Below, piece by piece: positions 32,711 through 38,376 of a DNA stretch of 38,376 bases. Every line of letters starts with the position of its first letter. Positions within the stretch are counted from its first letter, which is position 1. Location: positions 1 to 38,376 of the forward strand of contig JAOAKK010000004.1 of assembly GCA_026413685.1 (NCBI GenBank), read 5' to 3'. The notes under the pieces were generated by a model, which searched no databases, was not told the origin of the DNA, and worked only from the letters and a program-made list of their open reading frames with translations. Source of the stretch: Microcaldota archaeon. GTDB lineage: Archaea; Micrarchaeota; Micrarchaeia; CAILAH01. A program made the position numbers and the translations under genes.

Positions 32711-33001
32711 TTATTTTATGTAGGGCGTGAGTATCTTAATCGCCCGTGTGATTGCATTCTTGACTTCCTCCTCGCTCTTCCCGCCGGTACATATAATCTT
32801 GCCATTCTTGAACAGCAGGAGTGATGCCTTGGGGTTCTTTAGCTTCAGTATTGCGCCGGGGAACTGCTCCGGCTCGTACTCTACATCATCAACCTCCATG
32901 GCTATTGAATAAAGGTCAAGCTCAACATCAAGCGCTGCTGAAGCAACGATATTTTCAATCCTGAATTTTGGCTGTGGAATCTTTTTTGGTTTTTTAGGCA
33001 T
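32711..33001 (-). CDS. tbp: Single-repeat TATA-binding protein (half TBP)
   Basis: A 96-residue protein that matches one repeat of TBP: FRIENIVASAALDVELDL, then VEYEPEQFPGAILKLKNPK, LLLFKNGKIICTGGKS and a closing helix. Standard archaeal TBP has two such repeats in ~180 residues. Both DNA-kinking phenylalanines of a repeat are present (F47 in EQFPG and F64 in LLLFKNG). It opens like an N-terminal repeat and its core is closer to a C-terminal repeat. The ATG at 33001 follows GGTGG; the stop is clean. The downstream side is the deoxyhypusine synthase gene and the upstream side a promoter and L21e, so no lost second half or frameshift is visible. To act like TBP it would have to pair with itself or another single-repeat protein. 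Confidence 0.9.
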   Translation of the reverse strand: MPKKPKKIPQPKFRIENIVASAALDVELDLYSIAMEVDDVEYEPEQFPGAILKLKNPKASLLLFKNGKIICTGGKSEEEVKNAITRAIKILTPYIK

Positions 33002-33121
33002 ATAACCACCGCTTTTAAATACCATATATAACTACCAAGTTAAATTTAAAAAGGTATTAAAACCCAAATAACCCATCAGGCAAAAGCGCACTCACCAGCA
33101 GTGTGGGGAAGGTTGTTTGAA
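33002..33121. promoter_or_regulatory. Divergent promoter region between TBP and L21e genes
   Basis: A 120-base gap. It is AT-rich in the middle, with TATA-like runs on both strands: minus AGTTATATATGG (33021-33032 region) before the TBP gene, and plus TTAAATTTAAAAAGG (about 33038-33052) pointing to the L21e operon. The last 50 bases are G/C richer and hold GGGGAAGG before the L21e ATG. TBP could act on its own promoter here, but that is inference. Confidence 0.45.
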
Positions 33122-33406
33122 ATGGTCAAAAGATCAAGAGGAACATTATCAACGTATACGCGGTCGCTAAAGTCCCAAGGCAAGCTTGGCGTGACTAAGA
33201 TATTTAAGGTGTTCAAGGAAGGTGATAAGGTTACAATATGCTTGAAAGCAGGCCATGGTGGCATGCCCCATCCACGCTACAGGGGCAAGCACGGCATAAT
33301 AGTCGGGAGGCAGGGCAGCTCGTATATTGTTGAGATACAGGATGGTGGGATGAAAAAGAGGCTCATCTCACAGCCAGTGCATCTTGAAATGGCAAAAAAG
33401 GAATAA
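33122..33406 (+). CDS. rpl21e: Ribosomal protein L21e
   Basis: A 94-residue ribosomal protein of the large subunit. It starts MVKRSRGTLSTYTRSLKS and has HPRYRGKHGIIVGRQGSSYIV, both typical for L21e. The ATG at 33122 is preferred over an upstream GTG-type start at 33101 because the protein normally starts with M-x-K/R-S-R-G. It begins the conserved archaeal cluster L21e, RpoF, DUF655, KsgA, all read in this direction with short gaps. Confidence 0.95.
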   Translation: MVKRSRGTLSTYTRSLKSQGKLGVTKIFKVFKEGDKVTICLKAGHGGMPHPRYRGKHGIIVGRQGSSYIVEIQDGGMKKRLISQPVHLEMAKKE

Positions 33407-33417
33407 GTGGTGTGGCA

Positions 33418-33750
33418 ATGATAGGGAAGGAAATAAAGGGCATGAAGGCAATCCCTCTTTGCGAGGTTGCAAGAATGCTTGAAGAGAGGCAAAAGGAAGG
33501 TGAGCTGGGCTTTGAGCAAAAGGCAACCCTTGATTATGCCCAGAAATATAGCCACGTGAGTGTTGAGAAGGCGCACGAGCTGATGCAGAAAATAATGGAT
33601 TTGCAGTTTGCATCTGAAGTAATGGCTGTAAAGCTTGTTGACATTATGCCAAAGACAGAAGAGGAGGTCAAGCTCATATTCCAGCAGGAAAAGCGTGACA
33701 TAACAAGCGCCCAGGCAAAGCAGGTGCTTGATATATTGTCAGCATTATAG
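33418..33750 (+). CDS. rpoF: RNA polymerase subunit F (Rpo4/Rpb4)
   Basis: A 110-residue protein like archaeal RpoF, which pairs with RpoE to form the stalk of RNA polymerase. The pattern of a short conserved N-terminal part (IPLCEVARMLEER) followed by a helical region (VSVEKAHELMQKI), a linker and a C-terminal HRDC-like helix bundle ending RDITSAQAKQVLDIL is typical. The ATG at 33418 has GGTG five bases upstream; a GTG at 33412 is possible. It lies between L21e and DUF655 genes as in many archaea, which supports the call. Confidence 0.88.
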   Translation: MIGKEIKGMKAIPLCEVARMLEERQKEGELGFEQKATLDYAQKYSHVSVEKAHELMQKIMDLQFASEVMAVKLVDIMPKTEEEVKLIFQQEKRDITSAQAKQVLDILSAL

Positions 33751-33763
33751 ATAGGTTGTGTGT

Positions 33764-34336
33764 ATGGACCAGGAGCGCGCGACATTTGAGAAGCAGATGG
33801 AAGAGAATGCATACGTTCTGGATTTTCTCCCCTACGGCAAGTCAGACGACCCGCGCAGGCAGCCTGTAATCCAGCTTATAGGTGAGAAATTCTTCACGAT
33901 ACTTGAGGCATACCCAAAAATGGGTGTGACGTTTTCGGTTGGGGAGCGTGTGTATGTAGGTAAGGGTGAGCGAGACAAGATTGCGAGCATTAAGGGCCGC
34001 ATATTCTTTAATGACCTTACATCTGCGTCAAGGAGCAGCCTTCACGATGTAATAACAAAGATAATCTCGCTCCGTGAGCAGGAGTTTGTTGATTTCTTTA
34101 ACAGGAGCGGGCCAATCAACATACGCGTCCACCAGCTTGAGCTAATCCCAGGCATAGGCAAAAAAATAATGTCTTCTATTATTGAAGAGCGTGCAAAAAA
34201 GCCGTTCGAAAGCTTTATGGACATTGAAAAGCGCATTCACGTCAACAGGCTGCCGGATTTCCTTGCACAGCGTGTTGAGGAAGAGCTCCAGGGCTCAAAA
34301 TACTATTTATTTGTCAGGCCTGCAAGGTATAGGTAA
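33764..34336 (+). CDS. DUF655 RNA/DNA-binding protein
   Basis: A 190-residue DUF655 protein. The family has an OB-like beta part (about 45-100, GERVYVGKGERDKI) and a C-terminal helix-hairpin-helix (IRVHQLELIPGIGKKIMSSIIEER). It is regularly found between RpoF and KsgA in archaea and may bind RNA in ribosome assembly; the function is not established. The start at 33764 is an ATG; a GTG at 33758 would add two residues. Confidence 0.9.
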   Translation: MDQERATFEKQMEENAYVLDFLPYGKSDDPRRQPVIQLIGEKFFTILEAYPKMGVTFSVGERVYVGKGERDKIASIKGRIFFNDLTSASRSSLHDVITKIISLREQEFVDFFNRSGPINIRVHQLELIPGIGKKIMSSIIEERAKKPFESFMDIEKRIHVNRLPDFLAQRVEEELQGSKYYLFVRPARYR

Positions 34337-34386
34337 AATGTGCAAGAGGCACACCAGGCTCAAGGCTTAAGATAACTGTATTGCCA

Positions 34387-35232
34387 ATGGGTAATATTAT
34401 GCCAGCAGGGGTTATGGGAATGCAAGGGCCGCATATCTTTCTAAGAAGGAAAAAATCATTGGGCCAGTGCTTCTTGTCAAGCCGTGAATATCTCGACGCA
34501 GAGGCAGAAATGATTGCCCCCTCACAGAAGATTGTGGCTGAAATAGGAGGGGGTGATGGGAGGCTCTCAGAGAGGATTGTGCTGCATGGTGCAAAGAAGC
34601 TTTTCATAATTGAGAAGGACGAGCGGTATACCAGGCTATTGAGAGAAAAGTTTTCCTCATATAATGTGGAAGTGATAAATAGTGATTTCTTGGATGTGCC
34701 CCCGCTTAAGGCAGATATTGTGTGTGGGAACATACCATACAATATATCCTCGCAAATAACCTTCCGCTTGCTTGAATGGAAATTCAAGCGGGCAGTGTTG
34801 ATGTACCAGAAGGAATTCTGTGAAAAAATGCTCGCATCTGGCAATGGCAAGTCTCGCCTATCATTCTTCTGCCAGTATTATTTTGATATGGAGCCATTGC
34901 TTTTTGTCCCGCGCACTGCATTTAGGCCTATTCCAAAGGTTGACTCTATGCTCCTTGAGCTGGTTCCAAAAAAGGCAAGGCCGTTAGGCAGTGAAGTCTC
35001 AGAGTCGATAACAATGCTCTTCCAGCACAGGCCAAAAATGCTCGCAACTTCACTAAAAATTATACTGAAACATGCGGGGAGGAAATATTACCCACTTGAG
35101 GATTTTGCCAGGTATGGGCTTTCAAAGCGCATATTTGAGCTTAGCAACGATGAGATACTTGAGGTCGGCACAAAGTTGGCAGGCCTGCTGCAAGACACAA
35201 AACAATTGGAAAAGCAAAATCAGAAAAAGTAA
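34387..35232 (+). CDS. ksgA: 16S rRNA dimethyladenosine transferase (KsgA/Dim1)
   Basis: A 281-residue SAM-dependent methyltransferase that dimethylates two adenines in the 3' end loop of 16S rRNA. The opening KKSLGQCFL, the SAM motif VAEIGGGDG (50-58), the base-binding NIPYNIS (115-121), the motif PIPKVDS and the C-terminal helical RNA-binding domain are all present. Start choice is uncertain: ATGs at 34387, 34399, 34414 and 34420 are in frame and no clear ribosome-binding site is seen. A 50-base gap separates it from DUF655. Confidence 0.92.
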   Translation: MGNIMPAGVMGMQGPHIFLRRKKSLGQCFLSSREYLDAEAEMIAPSQKIVAEIGGGDGRLSERIVLHGAKKLFIIEKDERYTRLLREKFSSYNVEVINSDFLDVPPLKADIVCGNIPYNISSQITFRLLEWKFKRAVLMYQKEFCEKMLASGNGKSRLSFFCQYYFDMEPLLFVPRTAFRPIPKVDSMLLELVPKKARPLGSEVSESITMLFQHRPKMLATSLKIILKHAGRKYYPLEDFARYGLSKRIFELSNDEILEVGTKLAGLLQDTKQLEKQNQKK

Positions 35233-35245
35233 GAAAATTAAAAGA

Positions 35246-35647
35246 TTACCTTTTCTTCCTTACTCCCGCAGCGGCTTTTGCGGCCTTCTCCTTTTTCTCC
35301 TTGTAATCCATCGCTATCTGGTAAACGTCCATTATTGCAAGGACAAAGACGATGGGTGCTACGAACAGCGCAACAGCGGTCGATAGGCCCTTAAACATCA
35401 TCAGCATCGAGCTGCCGGAGAGTGTTGCCAGCACATAGAACGAAATCGTGCAGATAAGAATGTACACAAGCGCCTTGAGGAACCTCTCAAGCTGGGAGTC
35501 AAATATGTTTACAAGGCCAACAATCACGCCAAGCGCCATTAATATGTTATACATTGCATCATTACCAACACTTACAGTGCCCATAAAAACTGCTAGCAGG
35601 ACACCAAACAGGAAGGAGAACTCAGCGACAGTTTCCCATTTCACCAT
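35246..35647 (-). CDS. Four-helix membrane protein, unknown function
   Basis: A 133-residue protein with about four membrane helices and a short Lys/Ala-rich cytoplasmic end (KEKKEKAAKAAAGVRKKR). I do not recognise a named family. GAGGTG stands seven bases before the ATG, and a TATA element lies further upstream, both supporting a real gene. It converges on ksgA with a 13-base gap. Confidence 0.65.
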   Translation of the reverse strand: MVKWETVAEFSFLFGVLLAVFMGTVSVGNDAMYNILMALGVIVGLVNIFDSQLERFLKALVYILICTISFYVLATLSGSSMLMMFKGLSTAVALFVAPIVFVLAIMDVYQIAMDYKEKKEKAAKAAAGVRKKR

Positions 35648-35680
35648 AGAAACACCTCTAATATCCTCTTGGTGGGAACA

Positions 35681-35689
35681 TTTATAAAT
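35681..35689 (-). promoter_or_regulatory. TATA element of the four-helix membrane protein gene
   Basis: The minus strand reads ATTTATAAA at 34-42 bases before the start at 35647. Unlike many genes here, it leaves room for a short leader with the GAGGTG ribosome-binding site. The rest of the 130-base gap back to serS is AT-rich with no gene. Confidence 0.4.
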
Positions 35690-35777
35690 CAGATTGTATG
35701 TTAAACACGGTTTTTATAAGAAATACAAACAATAAATGCAATCCAAAGCAAAGCTGAAACGTGTAAGTTATAGTAAG

Positions 35778-37043
35778 TTATATCTTGTCTTTGCCACTCA
35801 TGTATTTTCTAAGGGCGTGTGGCACTGTGATTGTCCCATCCTCTTCCTGGAAATTCTCGACAATCGCCACAATCGCCCTTTCAGTTGCAAGTGCCGTTGA
35901 ATTTAGAGTGTGCACAACCTGCTTCTCACCGCCTTTCCTCAGCACCCTTACATTCATCTTTCTTGCCTGGTAATCTGTCGTATTTGAGCAGGATACCAGT
36001 TCCCTGTATGTGTTTTGGACAGGCATCCATACCTCAATGTCATACTTTCTTGCTGCATTGTCGTTCATATCCCCACTTGCAATGTCAACAACCCTATAAG
36101 GCAGCCCAAGGCCTTGTATGATGCGCTCGCTCGTCTCAATAAGCCTTTCATGCCACATCCAGCTTTCCTCAGGAAGGCAGTATATATACTGCTCAACTTT
36201 CTCGAACTGGTGCACCCTGAATATGCCCTTGGTATCCTTGCCGTGGGCACCTGCCTCTTTCCTAAAGTTTGTTGAAAACCCAGCAAGCTTGATGGGGAGC
36301 TCATCCTCGTTTAGGATCTTATCCGCGTAATACGATGCGAGCGGCTGCTCAGCTGTTGCAATAAGGAACGCATCTTCACCATCTATCTTGTATAGCGTAT
36401 GCTCAAAATCAGAAAGCTCAGCAGCCCTTTTCATATACTCTTTCCTCATTATGAAAGGGGTATGCATCGGTGTATATCCTTCATTAACCAGGAAATCTAT
36501 CGCATAATTTATGAGGGCAAAATTAAGCCTTACAAGCTCTCCCTTAAGAAAATAGAACCTTGCACCGCTGATTTCACCAGCAGTGTCAATGTCGGCAAGG
36601 CCTCGTTGCACAAGCAGGTCAACGTGGCTCTTAGGTGCGAAAGCCTTTTTTCTTATCTCACCCCATTCCCTTACAACCCTTGCGCCACTCTCATCCTTTG
36701 CAACAGGCACATCCTTGTGCAGCACATTCCCAATTGAATATCTGATTGCATCACGCTCTGCGAGCAGCAAGCCGCATTTTTTCTCAAGCTCGGCTATCTG
36801 TGCATTCACAAGCCTCATTTCCTCAATCTTGCCTTTTGTGTCCTTTCCCTCCTTCTTCATCTTATTTATCTCTTCAGACACAATGTTCCTTTTGTTTCTC
36901 AGCAGCTCCAGCCCCTTAAGGGCTTCTCGCCACTCCCCATCAAGCCTGATAACTTCATCCACCCTTTTCGGGTCCTTGAACCTCTTTTTTTCACTTTCAC
37001 GGATAGCATCCGCATCTTTCCTGAACATCTCGATATCTAGCAT
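35778..37043 (-). CDS. serS: Seryl-tRNA synthetase
   Basis: A 421-residue class II aminoacyl-tRNA synthetase. The N-terminal coiled-coil arm (about 25-105) that reads the long variable arm of tRNA-Ser is present, then the catalytic core with motif 2 FRKEAGAHGKDTKGIFRVHQF (split here as FRKEAG and GIFRVHQFEKVE) and motif 3 LNSTALATERAIVAIVENF. The conserved segment ELVSCSNTTDYQARKMN and GDMNDNAARKYDIEVWMP identify SerRS of the common type, not the rare methanogen form. No other gene adjoins closely. Function is certain. Confidence 0.97.
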   Translation of the reverse strand: MLDIEMFRKDADAIRESEKKRFKDPKRVDEVIRLDGEWREALKGLELLRNKRNIVSEEINKMKKEGKDTKGKIEEMRLVNAQIAELEKKCGLLLAERDAIRYSIGNVLHKDVPVAKDESGARVVREWGEIRKKAFAPKSHVDLLVQRGLADIDTAGEISGARFYFLKGELVRLNFALINYAIDFLVNEGYTPMHTPFIMRKEYMKRAAELSDFEHTLYKIDGEDAFLIATAEQPLASYYADKILNEDELPIKLAGFSTNFRKEAGAHGKDTKGIFRVHQFEKVEQYIYCLPEESWMWHERLIETSERIIQGLGLPYRVVDIASGDMNDNAARKYDIEVWMPVQNTYRELVSCSNTTDYQARKMNVRVLRKGGEKQVVHTLNSTALATERAIVAIVENFQEEDGTITVPHALRKYMSGKDKI

Positions 37044-37110
37044 GGGTAAAACTTAGCCTGTAATTATTTTATAGCGTATCTCATCCGCGGGCGCTTTACT
37101 TAGCTTTTGG

Positions 37111-37119
37111 TTTATATAT
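37111..37119 (+). promoter_or_regulatory. TATA element of the beta-helix surface protein gene
   Basis: TTTATATAT stands 23-31 bases before the ATG at 37142. A mini reading frame ATG-AGT-AAA-TAA at 37131-37142 overlaps the start codon by one base (TAATG); its meaning, if any, is unknown. Confidence 0.45.
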
Positions 37120-37141
37120 GTTTCCGTTTTATGAGTAAATA

Positions 37142-38376
37142 ATGCAGCGTTTTGGCGGTCCTATATTTGTATTCAATGTAGTAATCATACTAGCACTGCT
37201 AAGCATATTTGCGACATTCTCAAATGATACTTTTACACAATACACAAAGTATGCGAACAGTACGCCAAATATCTCAGTGCAAGACGAGGTGCAAGCCAGG
37301 TGGAGCGTAGAAGACACTGAGGCACAGCAACAGCAAACAGCACAAGCTATGGCAGAGCTACCAGCAGGAACAACAAATTGGAATGCGGATAGCTTGAGCT
37401 CAAAGGAAAGCACAGCCAGCCAATCGCCAGCGGAGCAATTGTATATTGAGATAGACAGTTTGCACCAGAATGTAAGCGTGCCTGATTGTGCAGATTGCAA
37501 GTATGCCGAGATTGAGAATATTAAAGCAGCAAGCTCACCTGATGGGATTGCATCCCACTATGCAGAACCAGGCCCTATTGATTGGGGTATCTCTGATGAG
37601 GCTGGCACACAACTCGCTGCCAGCGAGCCTGGATATTTTAACGATACGAAATTGCTGCAGGAGCCCCCAGCCCCGGTAGAATTGGCAGAAAATGCAACCA
37701 CCAACGATTTGTCAAAGGAGGCGAAGGCGGAGGAGGAAGTGGTAAACAACAAGAAAATCGTATCTGCAGGAAAGGTGCTCGTTTCAGCAGATACTGCAGT
37801 TTACTGCCTCCCAGATAACATATGTGATGTGCCAATAGATATAGAATATCTTGGTGAGGGCAAAGGTGTCGAAATATTAATTGATGAGGCAAAATTTTCA
37901 AACCAGAAAGCCGTATCAAAGCCACAGTTGTATAAAGGCAAAAAAGTAAGGGACGGGGCTTTTGAGGTCATTGCCAAGCTTGACAAGAAAAAAGAAAAAT
38001 CCAAGGAAAAGGAGAAGGAGTATGATGTGCTGTATTTGGCACCTGGCGAGAAAAAGACAATTTTCCTGCGTGTAAACGTGAGCGAAGATGTAGAGTGGTC
38101 AATGAGATTTTACACTCCAGAAGGCTGGGTTACTCTCGACCCCACAATTTACATTTCAGGGTGCGCAAACCTGAATACAGCTGGGGCAACATACGTCCTT
38201 ACAAGGTCAATATCTGGTGTGCAATCAGATGGCCACTGTATAAATATCAATGCAAACAACATAATCCTCAATTGTAATGGCTATACCATAACCTCTTCCG
38301 CAAGCAGCCCTTCATATGTGTGGATATACGCGCTAAACAAGAGAAACATAACAATTTCCTCATGTACTATTGCAGG
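37142..38376 (+). CDS. Large secreted beta-helix surface protein (3' end missing)
   Basis: An open frame of at least 411 codons that runs off the window end without a stop. It starts QRFGGPIFVFNVVIILALLS, a signal anchor, followed by a long low-complexity region rich in E, A, S, Q and K (about 30-200), then a beta domain around 200-320 with a Lys/Glu-rich insertion. From about residue 340 the text turns to parallel beta-helix style, with INANNIILNCNGYTI, as in NosD/PbH1 repeat proteins. Such proteins often bind sugars or act as surface adhesins. Function is inferred by fold style only. Confidence 0.75.
   Translation, partial: MQRFGGPIFVFNVVIILALLSIFATFSNDTFTQYTKYANSTPNISVQDEVQARWSVEDTEAQQQQTAQAMAELPAGTTNWNADSLSSKESTASQSPAEQLYIEIDSLHQNVSVPDCADCKYAEIENIKAASSPDGIASHYAEPGPIDWGISDEAGTQLAASEPGYFNDTKLLQEPPAPVELAENATTNDLSKEAKAEEEVVNNKKIVSAGKVLVSADTAVYCLPDNICDVPIDIEYLGEGKGVEILIDEAKFSNQKAVSKPQLYKGKKVRDGAFEVIAKLDKKKEKSKEKEKEYDVLYLAPGEKKTIFLRVNVSEDVEWSMRFYTPEGWVTLDPTIYISGCANLNTAGATYVLTRSISGVQSDGHCININANNIILNCNGYTITSSASSPSYVWIYALNKRNITISSCTIA

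Noticed and set aside
32711-33025. Truncated or frameshifted two-repeat TBP
   Set aside because: The stop is clean, the gene is followed within five bases by the convergent deoxyhypusine synthase gene, and the 5' side holds a promoter and the L21e gene. No second repeat is present in any frame nearby.
1-38376. CRISPR array, insertion sequence or prophage
   Set aside because: No regular short direct repeats, transposase, integrase or terminal inverted repeats were seen; protein-level repeats at 6572-8005 are diverged domains.

Overview
The window is archaeal chromosome. It carries deoxyhypusine synthase, a TATA-binding protein (TBP) homologue, ribosomal protein L21e, RpoF (the archaeal Rpb4), DUF655, a tRNA-splicing endonuclease homologue, an archaeal-size adenosylhomocysteinase and a tRNA-Thr with an intron at the canonical 37/38 position. 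Genes are densely packed, and no gap exceeds about 130 bases apart from the tRNA region. Many small secreted or membrane proteins of unknown function sit among compact housekeeping genes. This suggests a small-genome DPANN-type lineage (Diapherotrites or Micrarchaeota-like); that placement is an inference from gene style, not from a marker phylogeny. No transposase, CRISPR array, rRNA or prophage was seen.

Layout. 1-5364: a truncated flavodoxin-like gene, a thioredoxin-CcdA membrane fusion, CTP synthase, and a two-gene minus-strand unit of a small Cys-rich protein followed by a DUF2207 protein with a poly-glycine tail. 5454-12867: a primase-polymerase (AEP) family protein, then a cell-surface block with a Kazal-domain lipoprotein of seven Cys-rich repeats, two secreted proteins that appear to share an N-terminal domain, and a membrane protein. 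12919-15661: a secreted lytic-transglycosylase-like protein, an endonuclease III-family glycosylase, and an endA-HIT pair. 15713-21491: a two-subunit [NiFe] hydrogenase, several membrane or secreted minus-strand genes, a HAD phosphatase, a DUF218 protein, and the probable hydrogenase maturation protease. 21529-25239: the three AmmeMemoRadiSam genes (radical SAM, Memo/B, AMMECR1/A), followed by S-adenosylhomocysteine hydrolase. 25321-30075: a 1584-residue DUF4011/helicase/nuclease/DUF3320 protein of the type found in defence loci. 30119-37043: a HAD protein, MarC, the intron-containing tRNA-Thr, deoxyhypusine synthase, TBP, the L21e-RpoF-DUF655-KsgA cluster, a membrane protein and SerRS. 37142-end: the start of a large beta-helix surface protein cut by the window edge.

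The most striking observation is that the TBP gene encodes only one TBP repeat (96 residues) instead of the usual two. Its flanks are filled by other genes, so no second half lies beside it. Other points of interest are a lytic transglycosylase in an archaeon, a minimal [NiFe] hydrogenase whose small subunit has Asp at an expected cluster Cys, and a pair of adjacent surface proteins with a common head and different tails. Genes that begin a transcription unit often have an AT-rich TATA-like element 20-34 bases before the start codon, which suggests leaderless transcripts. Genes inside units tend to carry GGTG or GAGGTG ribosome-binding sites.
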